Program-made: the position numbers and the translations under genes
DNA from: Natronorubrum aibiense
Lineage (GTDB): Archaea > Halobacteriota > Halobacteria > Halobacteriales > Natrialbaceae
Length of the DNA: 64,000 nt
Direction: 5' to 3'
Assembly (NCBI RefSeq): GCF_009392895.1
Contig: NZ_CP045489.1
Span: forward strand, 124,001 to 188,000
Shown here: one piece after another, positions 42,500 through 52,196 of the stretch
Layout: every line of letters starts with the position of its first letter
Numbering within the stretch: the stretch's first letter is position 1
Notes under the pieces: generated by a model
What the model was told of the DNA's origin: nothing
Seen by the model: only the letters and a program-made list of their open reading frames with translations
Database searches by the model: none

Positions 42500-43850
42500 C
42501 CGTCAACAACCCCGCGCACGGTGGCGCGGGGCTTGTCAGTGTTCTCGGCCTCTAACTCGGTACTGAGTACGGGATAAAACCCCGATTCGGCTTCACCGTC
42601 CCTGACTTCAGGGCGAGTTGACTGTCGCCCGTCCGTCGCGAGTCGTTTAGCCCGCGACGGACAAACCGCCACCCAACGTTCTTCGCCGCATTATAATCCG
42701 CGTGCAGTATTTTCCCACACTTTCCACACTCAAAGTGAGCCTGTGACGGTCGATTCCCACGACTTGTGTGACCGCACTCCGAACACCGCTGACTCGTGTA
42801 CGACGCATCCACAAACTCGATACGAATACCGAGTGCTTCCGCTTTGTACGTCACGAACGAGATGAGCTTTCGGTGCGCCCACTGGTGGAACTTTTTCGCG
42901 TTCGGCATCCGGTCACGAATGTACGCTAAGTCCTCGAACACGATGTGACTACACTCGTGTTCCACGGCCTCATCGATAATTTCGTTCGAGACGCGGTGCA
43001 GTTTGTCCCGCGAGTAGCGTTCTTCGCGGTTTTCTCGACCAACGATGGTTCGATGTGCTGACTGTGTTCCAGTCTGTTGGAGGTCGCCACGGACTTGCTC
43101 GAATTGGTCGTGGTCGTGAACCAGTTTCTTCCCTGACTCGAAGTGTGCAGTGCTGGTAACGGCGAGGTTTTCGATTCCGAGGTCTACTCCGAGAACTGTT
43201 CTGTCCTCGGCAGGAGACGCTTGTTCATCGAACGGGTTCGGTTTGCGGAACCCGAGGTGTAAGAAGTATTCACCGTCACGAGCAGTGAGCGTGCTTTCTG
43301 TGACGCTCCACTCGTCATCGCTCAGGAATTGGTACTGGTAGCCGTCTTCATCTTCTGGGAGAACGAGTTCACACCGGACTCGGCTCTCTACGGTTGTGAG
43401 TGAGACTGTGTTGTCGTCGAAGAGCGTCAGTGTGTTCGCATCGTATTTGATGGTTGGGCTGGTGAACTCTGGGCAAGAGACTTTTCGGCCTTTGTCTTTG
43501 AGTTCGTTGACGCCTGTGAGTGCGCTTGCGGCTTGGTGAGTGGCGAGTATCGCGTGTTGACTTCCGAGACGCGTTTCTTCGCGTACGTTGTCGTAGGCGA
43601 GTTGTTGGAGTCCGTATTTGGAGTCCTCGTTTTCTCTCCATCCGATTTGAGAGGCGAGGGTGGCTCCGTGTTGCCAGTCGCTAATCGTGGCTTCGAGCAA
43701 GTCGGATTGCTCGTCGCTCACACGAAGGCGAGTGATGGCTGTACGTCTCAGGTAGTCGTCCACTCTATCTTCAAAAAAGTAGAGAGGTTACTTACTGATT
43801 TTTATCTGGTCTGTTGTCGGCTTCCTCCCCGGGCACGGTGGCCCGGGGAA
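42500..43850 (-). mobile_element. Complete IS1341-type TnpB element
   Basis: Right-end hairpin CCCCGCGC-ACGGTG-GCGCGGGG (42510-42531), followed on the minus strand by TTGTTGAC. Left-end hairpin CCCCGGGC-ACGGTG-GCCCGGGG at 43827-43848. Both share the ACGGTG loop with the element at 34301. No tnpA. Confidence 0.75.
42552..43763 (-). CDS. tnpB: RNA-guided TnpB nuclease, second intact copy
   Basis: 403 residues and complete. RuvC motifs VLGVDLGIENLAV (Asp), SHIVFEDLAYIRDR (Glu) and LHADYNAAKNVG (Asp), with a zinc ribbon (CSECGH, CGKCG). It is of a different lineage from the copy at 34342, with low similarity outside motifs. The ~50-residue tail after the third motif would overlap the guide-RNA region. 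Confidence 0.9.
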   Translation of the reverse strand: MDDYLRRTAITRLRVSDEQSDLLEATISDWQHGATLASQIGWRENEDSKYGLQQLAYDNVREETRLGSQHAILATHQAASALTGVNELKDKGRKVSCPEFTSPTIKYDANTLTLFDDNTVSLTTVESRVRCELVLPEDEDGYQYQFLSDDEWSVTESTLTARDGEYFLHLGFRKPNPFDEQASPAEDRTVLGVDLGIENLAVTSTAHFESGKKLVHDHDQFEQVRGDLQQTGTQSAHRTIVGRENREERYSRDKLHRVSNEIIDEAVEHECSHIVFEDLAYIRDRMPNAKKFHQWAHRKLISFVTYKAEALGIRIEFVDASYTSQRCSECGHTSRGNRPSQAHFECGKCGKILHADYNAAKNVGWRFVRRGLNDSRRTGDSQLALKSGTVKPNRGFIPYSVPS

Positions 43851-43887
43851 TCCGCCTTGCTACCAGTTTGAATCGGTCGCTGGTTCG

Positions 43888-44090
43888 TTATCCACGCACG
43901 ACATCGACGAGGCACTGGGCGAATCCAGATGACTGCTGGGTCGCGCTCTCGATAGCCGATTCCAGGTCGTTCCGGTCGATAATACCGATGAATTCAGCGG
44001 TCTGTTCACCGTTCGCGTAGACGAGTGTCGTCGGCGTCTTCCGGACGCCGTACTTTTCGGCCGTTTCCAGATCTTTCTGGATGTGGATCT
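43888..44090 (-). pseudogene. Thioredoxin C-terminal fragment
   Basis: KYGVRKTPTTLVYANGEQTA and EFIGIIDRNDLESAIESA match the second half of thioredoxin (cis-Pro in KTPTTLV). The Cys-x2-Cys active site and N terminus are missing. Sits directly after the SoxB-like gene, where an intact thioredoxin may once have completed a sulfur module. Confidence 0.7.
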
Positions 44091-44110
44091 GTCGCGAGTG
44101 CCGTCGCCGC

Positions 44111-45895
44111 CTAGCGCGTACGATTACGCCCTTCTTCGGGGAAAGCGTTCCCACGCGGAATCAGGGCCGTCTCGCAGTAGGCATCACCGCCCTGATAGTC
44201 GACGCCCGGTTGGATGAACGGATACGGCCCGTCTGCGGGCGTGTTCTGCGCCTGGCCGCCATCGTCTGCGGTCTCGACCAGTCCCATCACCTCGTAGTCG
44301 ACAGGCGAGTGCTCTTCAAGGTACTCGACGATGACGTCGACCGGAATTGTCCCGTCGTCGACCTCGATGTCCTGAAACGGGAATCCGCAGTTGCCGAGGT
44401 CACGCTCTGGGTCGCCAGGACGGCGGAACGTCGCCACTGAGTAGGTCTCCTCCGGGTCAACAGGTTCATGGTCGATCCGCATCTCGACGAGACGACGGCC
44501 GCGCTTGGCGGTCGGGTCGACGGTCACCTCGACGTTCGAGGAGAAGTTGCGGACGCGGCCGTCCTCCTGGTCGTAGGGGTACGGCGTGAAGTTGTCTTCG
44601 AGAAATTCCTCCATGTGGTTCGTGAGTTGCTGGCCGTAGGCGACGCCGCGGGCGACGGGTGTGGCCATCGGGAAGAACGTGTATAGCTGGCCGAGCGTGA
44701 TCTCGCCGGGCGGGATGGCGGTCCCGTACCGGAATCCGTGTGAGACGGCGAGGTCGGTGTCAAAGTGCGCCTGCAGTGCGTCGTTGAACAGCGTGTTCCA
44801 GGCGCTCTCGAGAAACGACTGCCGGTAGAGCGGCGTTCTCGTTTCCCCAACGATCGTATCGAGGGGACGGTCGAGCGTTCCGGCTCCTCGCTCGAATCCG
44901 GGGTCGTCCGCAAAGAACGGCTCGCGAACGGCCTCGACCGTCTCCTGTGCATCGGCGTCCGGTTCCGGCGTGTGCTCGCCGTCCTCGGTGAGACAGTAGA
45001 GGTGGTGTCGGAACTGCACGTCACCGTCGCGTACGCGGAGGTCGACACGGCCGAGTGCCTCGCCCATCCCCGACTCGACGACCACCGTCTCGGTCTCCTC
45101 GACGACGATAGGGTCGTAGGTGTACTCGTGGGTGTGCGCGCTGAACATCACGTCGACGCTCGGGCAGTCCTTGGCGGCCTGGACCATCCACGGGAGGCCG
45201 ATCTCGGTGACGGCGACCACGACATCCGCGCCGTCTTCACGGGCGGCATGCGCTGATTCTTCGAGCAGCGCGGGGTGTTTGCCGAAGCGGTATTTTCCCT
45301 CGTAGAACGCGGGCGCCATCCGATCGACGTAGACGTTCGTCATCCCGACGATGCCGACCGAAACTCCCCCAACGTTGAGGAGTTCGTAGGCGTCGTACAG
45401 TCGGTCGTCGGTCTCCCAGTCGTAGAGATTGTTCGCGAGAACGGGGGCGTCGAGTTCGCCCATCAGTTCCACGAAGTTGCCGTCCTTGGCAGCCTCGTTC
45501 GAGTAATCCCAGTTTCCTGGGACGTAGACATCGGGGTCGATGTACTCGTTGATGGGATTGAGCATCGCCCGCCCGTCGGTGTAGGTCGTCACGGCAGAGC
45601 CATGAAACGTGTCACCACTCATTAGGGTGCAGACCTCGTAGTTCTCGCGGATCTCATCGAGTTTGGCCGCGAGCAGTGGAATCCCGCCACCGCGCTTGAT
45701 GACGCGGTCGTTCTCTCCGAAGTCGAAGTTCGGCTTCGACGTTGGATTGTCATAGTAGACCTGGTAGCGCGGCGTTAGCTGCCCGTGGAGGTCGCTAACG
45801 TGTGTGAAGACCACGTCAGGGACGCCCGCGTCGTCGCTAGCAGCATCACCATTGAGGGACTTCCACACGCCGATGGACGTCTCGTTTCCGTTCAT
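44111..45895 (-). CDS. SoxB-like metallophosphatase / 5'-nucleotidase family
   Basis: 594 residues. N-terminal metallophosphatase: VVFTHVSDLHGQLTPRYQ, LMSGDTFHGSAVTTYTDG, VYVPGNWDYSNEAA and VDVMFSAHTHEYTYDP. The C-terminal nucleotidase-like domain carries SHGFRYGTAIPPGEITLGQL. The PGNWDY block and the spacing resemble SoxB thiosulfohydrolase more than UshA, but sox partner genes are absent. No signal peptide is seen. I favour a SoxB-like role in sulfur metabolism, with general 5'-nucleotidase as the alternative. Confidence 0.75.
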   Translation of the reverse strand: MNGNETSIGVWKSLNGDAASDDAGVPDVVFTHVSDLHGQLTPRYQVYYDNPTSKPNFDFGENDRVIKRGGGIPLLAAKLDEIRENYEVCTLMSGDTFHGSAVTTYTDGRAMLNPINEYIDPDVYVPGNWDYSNEAAKDGNFVELMGELDAPVLANNLYDWETDDRLYDAYELLNVGGVSVGIVGMTNVYVDRMAPAFYEGKYRFGKHPALLEESAHAAREDGADVVVAVTEIGLPWMVQAAKDCPSVDVMFSAHTHEYTYDPIVVEETETVVVESGMGEALGRVDLRVRDGDVQFRHHLYCLTEDGEHTPEPDADAQETVEAVREPFFADDPGFERGAGTLDRPLDTIVGETRTPLYRQSFLESAWNTLFNDALQAHFDTDLAVSHGFRYGTAIPPGEITLGQLYTFFPMATPVARGVAYGQQLTNHMEEFLEDNFTPYPYDQEDGRVRNFSSNVEVTVDPTAKRGRRLVEMRIDHEPVDPEETYSVATFRRPGDPERDLGNCGFPFQDIEVDDGTIPVDVIVEYLEEHSPVDYEVMGLVETADDGGQAQNTPADGPYPFIQPGVDYQGGDAYCETALIPRGNAFPEEGRNRTR

Positions 45896-46182
45896 CGTGG
45901 GATGATTGCAGGTATGTCTTCCGACTGTTCAAGACTTGTGCCTGCTTTTCAAAAATCCGTACAAGGCTATCTACCAACACTGTATCGCAGAAGATCAGAT
46001 TCAATGTCCGCGAAGCACTACTCCCAAGTTGGAAACAGAAGCCCGTAGCGTAATCTAGGCAGGATTTCGAAATGTGATCGGGGACATCCCCCTTCGTCCT
46101 CAAGGGCAATTGGCCTAAGATAGGATGCGATAGTATTGCCTGCAAAGATGCATATACTGAACCGATCCTGGAGGCGATACCG
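45896..46182. other. Intergenic, divergent promoters
   Basis: 287 bp between the SoxB-like gene and tauE; no gene seen. Confidence 0.4.
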
Positions 46183-46968
46183 ATGACAAGTAACTGGGTG
46201 ATGACGGGGTTGTCTGCGGTCGTCATCCTCGGCGCGTCCGTCGTTCACGGGATCGCGGGGTTCGGCTTCGCGCAGGTATCGATGGGCCTGATGCCGCTGT
46301 TTCGGTCGCCCTCGAGTGCATCGATCATCTTCACGGCGACGGCGGTGGTGAGCAACGCCCGCGTCTGGTGGAGCGTCCGGGACGCGTTCGATTGGGAGAA
46401 GTGGATCATCCCCGTCAGCGGTCTCGTAGTCGGGATGCCGCTTGGTATCTACGTGTTCAGTCGGTTCGGCGAGGCACAGATGCGCGTCGCCATCGGGGCC
46501 GTCCTCGTGTTAGCGGTCATCATTGTCGGTGCGACCCAGCAACTCGATGTCGTCACGGACTGGATCGAAGCGCGAGACTACCGACCGGGAAAGATTATCG
46601 GCGCGACGGCTGGTCTCTTTGCGGGGATTTTCGGCGGTGCTGTTGCCGTTCCTGGCCCGCCGATGATCGTTTACGGAGCGTTCATGTCGGCCAGCGGCTT
46701 CTGGAGCGATGAAGAAATGAAAGCCACGTTCACCGCCTTCTTCGGGACGCTCATGTTGTATCGGCTGGGCAGTCTCACATATACTGGGTCGGTGACGACG
46801 CCGCTAATGATCGAGGCCGTCATCGCCATTCCGATGGTGTTCCTCGGTGCCTGGATCGGCGTATACATCTTCGACCACATCCCCGAGCGGATCTTCCAGT
46901 GGGTCGTGCTGGTACTGCTGACCGTGAACGCGTTCGTCCTCCTACTCACGGCGGTTCCGGAACTCTAA
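46183..46968 (+). CDS. TauE/SafE-type sulfite/anion exporter
   Basis: 261 residues, about eight hydrophobic segments. The family's two repeats are visible: GASVVHGIAGFGFAQVSMGL near the start and GATAGLFAGIFGGAVAVPGP in the middle. TauE/SafE proteins export sulfite or sulfoacetate-type anions. Divergent from the SoxB-like gene, which fits removal of oxidised sulfur. Confidence 0.85.
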   Translation: MTSNWVMTGLSAVVILGASVVHGIAGFGFAQVSMGLMPLFRSPSSASIIFTATAVVSNARVWWSVRDAFDWEKWIIPVSGLVVGMPLGIYVFSRFGEAQMRVAIGAVLVLAVIIVGATQQLDVVTDWIEARDYRPGKIIGATAGLFAGIFGGAVAVPGPPMIVYGAFMSASGFWSDEEMKATFTAFFGTLMLYRLGSLTYTGSVTTPLMIEAVIAIPMVFLGAWIGVYIFDHIPERIFQWVVLVLLTVNAFVLLLTAVPEL

Positions 46969-47421
46969 TCGCGTTTGGCTGTCCTCTGTGGGAGGATTCC
47001 GATTCCTCCTCGCTACACTGGTTAAAGGCCCCATAGTAAGGACGGTGATACAGGAGTGTCGCTCGTCTCGAGTGCAAGCACCCACGACCACGGTTCCAAA
47101 CAGTTCTGGATCTGCAGTAAAGATTGTTACTGCGCCTGATTCTGCTGCAAAACGACATCACCCGCCGGCCCGCGACCGTGATGCGGCGCATCGCGGGGCG
47201 ACCGACGACCGCGCTCGAACTGATCGCCGACGCCAGAGCGATTCGTCGAATCTACACAAAAAGCAGGCCGAGTGCCTCGGGGCTTGACCCCGAGGCGGTT
47301 CACGAGTCCGATACCGATTCATGGGAATATACGTCTCGAGGAGAGTCGTGATCGATCCATAACGGGGCAGGCGTTTCGAACCGCGGCCGCACCTCATGTC
47401 CGTCTCGTTCTCACCCAGTCG
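46969..47421. other. Gene-poor stretch with IS605-type hairpin
   Basis: 453 bp. A plus frame from about 47120 (LQNDITRRPATVMRRIAGRP) looks like the tail of a lost protein I cannot place. The hairpin listed next follows it. Confidence 0.4.
47271..47303 (+). mobile_element. Solitary IS605-type right-end hairpin
   Basis: CCTCGGGG-CTTGA-CCCCGAGG (47275-47295) then CGGTTCAC, the same right-end signature as at the TnpB elements, with no partner end nearby. Confidence 0.6.
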
Positions 47422-47856
47422 TCAGATCAGTGCCGTCTGCGTCGGTGTTTGCTGCGTTGATGGCACCCGCATCCACCCGGGCCGGGTTTCCGGTCGGGGA
47501 CTCCGCCTATCCCGGCCGTCATCCGTCTGATCGGGGTCGACAGTTACTCGGTTTTCGACGTCGTCGAGAGTCTCGTTCTCGAGCAACGTCTCTAACTGCC
47601 GCTCGAACTCCGCGTCGTCGAGTTCGCCGCTCGCATACCGCCGCTTGAGCGCCTCTAGCGCCTCCTCGTCCGACAACTCGCTCGAAGAGTCATCCAGAGA
47701 ACGAGTGGGAGTGTTCGCGTCCCAGTTCGCGAAGAGCCACACGAGGCCGATCGCGATTGTGAACACGAGGGGGAGCCAGTACCACGGGACGGCCTACTCC
47801 GTAGCGACGACACCGCCGCCGAGCGCCAGGACGCCGACGATCAGGACATGGCCCAT
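47422..47856 (-). pseudogene. SHOCT-domain membrane protein with in-frame stop
   Basis: Read through, the protein is MGHVLIVGVLALGGGVVATE, stop, then AVPWYWLPLVFTIAIGLVWL and a SHOCT domain (EALEALKRRYASGELDDAEF). A TAG (47796-47794) splits an otherwise perfect frame between two membrane segments. A start downstream of the stop would leave one segment plus SHOCT. Likely a nonsense mutation. Confidence 0.7.
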
Positions 47857-48005
47857 CGCCGTGGACAGAATTGCTATATTCACACAATATTCTTGAGAAT
47901 CCACGATCAAAATACTTAGCTTATACTCGTCCCTGAGTAACGTTCTATATTGGTGAAATAACCCATAGTAATATTGCATTGTCTTGAATTGCAAATGAAA
48001 CTCTT

Positions 48006-48164
48006 ATGCCCGTGATCGGTCCAGACCCACGCATGCCAGCGATCGAGTTCCCGGAGCATCCCGCGAATCGCGGCCGAAACGGCGCGGAAGCCGTGACGCT
48101 CGGAATCGATCCGATCACGGGCGTTGCCAGTCAGATTTTCCGTCCGAAATACGACCGGCTATGA
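48006..48164 (+). CDS. 52-residue protein coupled to yeeE-like gene
   Basis: Begins MPVIGPDPRMPAIEFPEHPA and ends FRPKYDRL. Its TGA overlaps the ATG of the transporter gene (ATGA). A TATA-like stretch lies about 30-60 bp upstream. No family recognised. It may be the start of the operon or the end of a lost gene. Confidence 0.45.
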   Translation: MPVIGPDPRMPAIEFPEHPANRGRNGAEAVTLGIDPITGVASQIFRPKYDRL

Positions 48165-48652
48165 TCGCTACATCGCTTTCGGTAGCAACAGAATTGTTCC
48201 CGCGAGGAATCGACCACTATCTGATCGGCGGGCTCTTCCTCGGTCTTGGGATCGCCGTCATCTATCTGGGGACGGGAATCCTCGCCGGAAACAGCACGTT
48301 CCTCGAGACGACGCTGTCGTACGTCTCCGACCTCCCGCGGTTCCAGCGCCAAAAGTACGTCGCGTCCCGCGACTGGCGGGTCGTCTTCGCGGTCAGTATC
48401 GTCGCCGGCGCGGCCGTCTACGAGTTCGCGTTCACCGCGGGGGCCTTCGTCACCGACGTGCAGTGGTGGCGGTTGCTCGGCGGCGGAATACTCGTCGGGA
48501 TCGGCACGCGAATCGGGAAGGGCTGTACGTCGGGGCACGGCGTCTCCGGCATCGCGTCGCTCTCTCGAACGTCGATCGTGAACGTGACGCTGTTCGTCGG
48601 CGTCGCCGTCGTAACCGCGCTCGTCGTCTCCGCGCTGGGGGTGACTCCCTGA
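48161..48652 (+). CDS. YeeE/YedE family transporter, first half
   Basis: 163 residues with four hydrophobic segments and the hallmark GKGCTSGHGVSGIASLSR near residue 120. The family (YeeE/TsuA) imports thiosulfate or related sulfur anions through conserved cysteines. In haloarchaea the transporter is commonly split into two adjacent proteins. The stop overlaps the second half's start. Confidence 0.85.
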   Translation: MIATSLSVATELFPRGIDHYLIGGLFLGLGIAVIYLGTGILAGNSTFLETTLSYVSDLPRFQRQKYVASRDWRVVFAVSIVAGAAVYEFAFTAGAFVTDVQWWRLLGGGILVGIGTRIGKGCTSGHGVSGIASLSRTSIVNVTLFVGVAVVTALVVSALGVTP

Positions 48653-49119
48653 TGCGTTCCGACGGCCGTGGGCCGTTATTCACTCTTCTCGTCGTCATTG
48701 GCGGGCTCTCGCACGGGTTCGGGTTAGCGTACAGTCGGATGGCCCGTCCCGAGATCGTGCTGGACTTCCTCCGCCTCGAGGACCTCGGACTGCTCTTCGT
48801 GATGGGCGGTGCGGCCCTCGTCACGGGCCTCGCGATCCAATTGGGAACGCGAGTCCTCGAGACGGCACCGCTGACGGGGACGCGCTACACCGGACGCGAG
48901 AAGGGATTCGACAGGAACGTCGTTGCTGGCGGCATTGTCTTCGGCGTCGGCTGGGGACTCTCGGGCGTCTGTCCCGGCGCCGGCTACGCGAGCCTGGGAA
49001 TCGGCAATTATCGGATCCTCTGGGCCGTCGCGGGGATGTTCATCGGTGCGTACGCACAAGGGCTCTGGCGAGTTCACCGATACTCGGAAGCGGGTGAGCG
49101 GAGCGCTCCCGGAGATTGA
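48652..49119 (+). CDS. YeeE/YedE family transporter, second half (DUF6691-like)
   Basis: 155 residues from ATG 48652, translationally coupled (TGATG) to the first half. It has [20 protein letters not shown] and [20 protein letters not shown], the counterpart Cys motif of the second repeat. The last 46 bp overlap the 3' end of the truncated copper ATPase gene on the other strand. Confidence 0.85.
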   Translation: MRSDGRGPLFTLLVVIGGLSHGFGLAYSRMARPEIVLDFLRLEDLGLLFVMGGAALVTGLAIQLGTRVLETAPLTGTRYTGREKGFDRNVVAGGIVFGVGWGLSGVCPGAGYASLGIGNYRILWAVAGMFIGAYAQGLWRVHRYSEAGERSAPGD

Positions 49120-51230
49120 TCCCCATGCCCACGGTCCGTGTCACGGTCCCGCTGGCGAGACCGTCGTCTCCAGGAGTCTCGGCCGGCGTCTAAAAACGAC
49201 ACGAACGTCGGAGCGGCGGGATCGATCCCGTTGTCCCGCATCAGTTTGCGGTTCCCGACGAGCACCTCGTCGGCTCTCGGTTCGCTCCGCTCACCGCTCT
49301 CCCCTTTGGAGCCGCTGCGCGACTCCAACCCGTCGACGGTGGCCCGGACGCCGTGTCCGGGAACGTTCTCGAAGTCCTCGGGTTCACCGACGTCGATGCC
49401 GCGCTCTCGAGCCCCTTCGACGATCGCCCTGGCGAGCGGGTGTTCGCTGGCGCTCTCGGCCGACGCGGCGAGTCGGAGCACGTCGTCCTCGGAGAGGCGG
49501 TCGACAGCGGCGGGAGCGTCGCTGTCGGCCGCTGCCACGCCGCCGTCGGCAGCCGCCTCGCCGCCGTCGGGGAGCGGGTCGCCCGACTCGTCGACGGCGA
49601 CGACGTCGGTCAGTTCCATCTCGCCCTCGGTGAGCGTCCCGGTCTTGTCGAAGACGACCGTATCGACGTCTTTCGCGCGTTCGAGGATGTCGCCACCCTT
49701 GAACAGGACGCCGTTCTGTGCACCGATCGCCGTCCCGACCATCGTCGCCGCGGGCGTCGCGAGCCCCAGCGCGCAGGGACAGGCGATCAGCACCGCCGAG
49801 GCGAACACGACGATCGCGAACTCGAAGACAGAGACGCTACCGCCGGCCGGCGCGGGTCCGCCGGCGACCTGGCCCCACAGCGGAAGCCAGTCGACGAACC
49901 CGGCCAGCGTCTCGGGGAAGAGGAACCAGACGGACCCCCAGAACAGGGCGTTGGCGATGACCGCAGGGACGAAGTACGCCGAGATCCGATCGGCGAGGTT
50001 CTGGATCTCCGGCTGGCGCGACTGGGCTTCCTTGACCGTCTGGACGATCTGCTGGAGCGCCGTGTCCGAACCGACCTTCGTCGCTTCCACGGTCAACGCA
50101 CCGTTCTCGTTGATCGTCGAGCCGACGACCTCATCGCCCGCTTCCTTCTCGACGGGGACGGATTCGCCGGTGACCATCGACTCGTCGACCGCCGACTGGC
50201 CGTCCACGACGACCCCGTCGGTCGGGATCTTCTCGCCGGGCCGGACCTTCATCCGGTCGCCGACGTCGACGTCCTCGAGCGGGACTTCCCGTTCGGTCCC
50301 GTCCTCGTCGACGATCGTGGCCGTCTCGGCCTCCATCTCGAGGAGCTTTCGAAGGGCGTCGCCGGCCTGCCCTTTCGACCGGGCCTCAAGGTAGTTCCCG
50401 AGCGTGATGAACACGAGAATCAGCGCCGCAGTGTCGAAGTACGTCTGTCCGGCGACCAACCCGAGCAGGACGGCGAGGCTGTAGACGTACGCCGTCGACG
50501 AGCCCAGTGCGATGAGCACGTCCATGTTCGCCCGGCCGTTCTTTACGATCGCCTTGTAGGAGTTTTCGTAGAACGGTTTGCCGAGGACGAGCTGGACTGG
50601 CGTCGCGAGCAGGAAGCCGACCCACTCGAACTCGAGGCCGAAGACGGTGTCGGGGAAGACACTCCCCCCGAGCAGGAACCGATCGGTCAGGAAGAACAGG
50701 AACGGTGCCGACAGCACCGCCCCGAAGAGCGTCAGCCGGAGCTGTTTGTCGATCTCCTTCTGCCGAGCCGCGTCGCGTCGTTCTTGGTCCGACTCCGCGG
50801 CGCCGTCGTCGTCGCGGATCGGCGTGTAGCCCGCCTCCTCGACCGTGTCGTAGAGTTCCGACCGCGAGACGTCCGCAGGATTGAACTTGACCCGGGCCTC
50901 GTCGGTCGCATAGTTCGCCTCCGCGTCGATGACACCGGGCACCAGCTCGAGGGCCTCCTCGTTGGTGTCGGCGCAGTTCGCACACGTCATGTCGGAGATC
51001 CCGATCGACGCGGTGGCGGACTCGGCGTGGTAGCCGGCCTCGTCGATCGCGTTGTATATCTCCCGGAGTGATACTTCCCCCGGATCGTACTCGACGGAGC
51101 CCTCGTCAGTGGCAAAGTTGACGTTCGCCTCCGAGACCCCGTCGAGCGCCTCCAGGGCGTCGGTGATCGACTGCGAACAGTTCGCGCAGCTCATCCCCTG
51201 GATCTCAAGGCGAGTGGTTCGCTGACTCAT
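49074..51230 (-). CDS. copA: Copper-type P1B ATPase, C-terminally truncated
   Basis: 718 residues. Two N-terminal HMA domains ([24 protein letters not shown]), six membrane helices, the CPC motif ([15 protein letters not shown]) and the phosphorylation site ([12 protein letters not shown]) are intact. After [17 protein letters not shown] the frame runs into unrelated Arg-rich sequence. The GDGxNDAPAL hinge and the last two helices are therefore missing, and pumping is unlikely. The 3' end overlaps the YeeE gene tail, marking a deletion joint near 49135-49200. Confidence 0.85.
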   Translation of the reverse strand: MSQRTTRLEIQGMSCANCSQSITDALEALDGVSEANVNFATDEGSVEYDPGEVSLREIYNAIDEAGYHAESATASIGISDMTCANCADTNEEALELVPGVIDAEANYATDEARVKFNPADVSRSELYDTVEEAGYTPIRDDDGAAESDQERRDAARQKEIDKQLRLTLFGAVLSAPFLFFLTDRFLLGGSVFPDTVFGLEFEWVGFLLATPVQLVLGKPFYENSYKAIVKNGRANMDVLIALGSSTAYVYSLAVLLGLVAGQTYFDTAALILVFITLGNYLEARSKGQAGDALRKLLEMEAETATIVDEDGTEREVPLEDVDVGDRMKVRPGEKIPTDGVVVDGQSAVDESMVTGESVPVEKEAGDEVVGSTINENGALTVEATKVGSDTALQQIVQTVKEAQSRQPEIQNLADRISAYFVPAVIANALFWGSVWFLFPETLAGFVDWLPLWGQVAGGPAPAGGSVSVFEFAIVVFASAVLIACPCALGLATPAATMVGTAIGAQNGVLFKGGDILERAKDVDTVVFDKTGTLTEGEMELTDVVAVDESGDPLPDGGEAAADGGVAAADSDAPAAVDRLSEDDVLRLAASAESASEHPLARAIVEGARERGIDVGEPEDFENVPGHGVRATVDGLESRSGSKGESGERSEPRADEVLVGNRKLMRDNGIDPAAPTFVSFLDAGRDSWRRRSRQRDRDTDRGHGDQSPGALRSPASEYR

Positions 51231-51397
51231 TATCGTTTCATAGGGGTTCGTCCTTTACCACGGTTTTCAGTAGATATTCAAGGTGAGCCACCTCACCACC
51301 TTTGGAAAGATAAGTGGATTCGACGTCCGGTTCTGGGGCGATCGATATACCCCTTCGAACTTTAACCGGTTCGACGGCGAAGCGGAGGGCCGCCCAC

Positions 51398-52111
51398 TCA
51401 GTTCCGGACGGTCGCGTAGAGACGCTGGAGATGCCGTCGGTGGTAGAGAATCGAAATCGAGACGAGGAACAGGACCGTCGCGATTTCGTACCCCCACCGT
51501 CCTGCTACCAGGACTACCGAGGAACTGCTGGCGCCGCCCGCGAGCAGTGGGGCGAACATTGGTCCGACACAGGCGGGACACGCGGCGAACCCGATGACAC
51601 CCCCGATCGCCGACCGCGCGACCTCAAGGAGCGCGTCGTAGACGAGATAGGCCAGCGCGACCAACCCGAGCGTCTGGTACGGAACGAGCGTCAACGCGAC
51701 CCAGTCACCGACGTACACCAGTACCGGGCTCCACCCCAGCGATCGACCCCACGTGACGCCGATCGCGTTCGAACCGATCAACTGCCCGATGGACGGGGAA
51801 CTCGACTGGAGTAAGCCCGAGAGATAGAACAGCACCAGCAGATACGCCGCAGCGACGGCAGCAGCGAGAATCCGAACACGAGGCCGCGGTGAATCGGGCC
51901 GAGTGTGCCAGACGACCCAAACGGAGGCGGTACTCCAAATAAACGGGAGGAGAAAGTGGGTAATCCGTTGTCCCGCCTCACCGGTAGCGTACGCGAACGC
52001 GAGTCCGGCGATCACCTGAATCGCGAACAGCAGGTTTAACCGCGTGCTTGCCGCCACGAACCGCCCAAGAGAGTCGCTATCGACCGTGGATTTCGGCTCT
52101 GTTGCGCCCAC
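51398..52111 (-). CDS. Membrane protein of copper module
   Basis: 237 residues from a GTG at 52111 (the long upstream extension is the shadow of the regulator gene). About six hydrophobic helices. ACPACVGPMFAPLLAGGAS has paired Cys suitable for metal binding, reminiscent of small copper-trafficking membrane proteins. Lies between the Lrp-TRASH regulator and copA, all on one strand. Function inferred from context only. Confidence 0.7.
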   Translation of the reverse strand: MGATEPKSTVDSDSLGRFVAASTRLNLLFAIQVIAGLAFAYATGEAGQRITHFLLPFIWSTASVWVVWHTRPDSPRPRVRILAAAVAAAYLLVLFYLSGLLQSSSPSIGQLIGSNAIGVTWGRSLGWSPVLVYVGDWVALTLVPYQTLGLVALAYLVYDALLEVARSAIGGVIGFAACPACVGPMFAPLLAGGASSSSVVLVAGRWGYEIATVLFLVSISILYHRRHLQRLYATVRN

Positions 52112-52196
52112 GATTGCGTGTGAGACACATAACCGCAAAAAGAAACCGATCTGGACGCCACCCGCAAGGGGTCGTGCTGGTATTCCGGCCGACGAA

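Noticed and set aside
47794-47796. Pyrrolysine-type readthrough of TAG in the SHOCT gene
   Set aside because: Haloarchaea are not generally known to use pyrrolysine and no supporting element is visible; a nonsense mutation is simpler.
48124-48651. N-terminal extension of the second YeeE/YedE half
   Set aside because: It is the other frame of the first half (Arg-rich); the coupled ATG at 48652 gives the real start.
49353-51071. Long plus-strand open frame (572 codons) opposite copA
   Set aside because: Arg/Asp-biased shadow of a high-GC gene. The minus strand carries clear P-type ATPase motifs.
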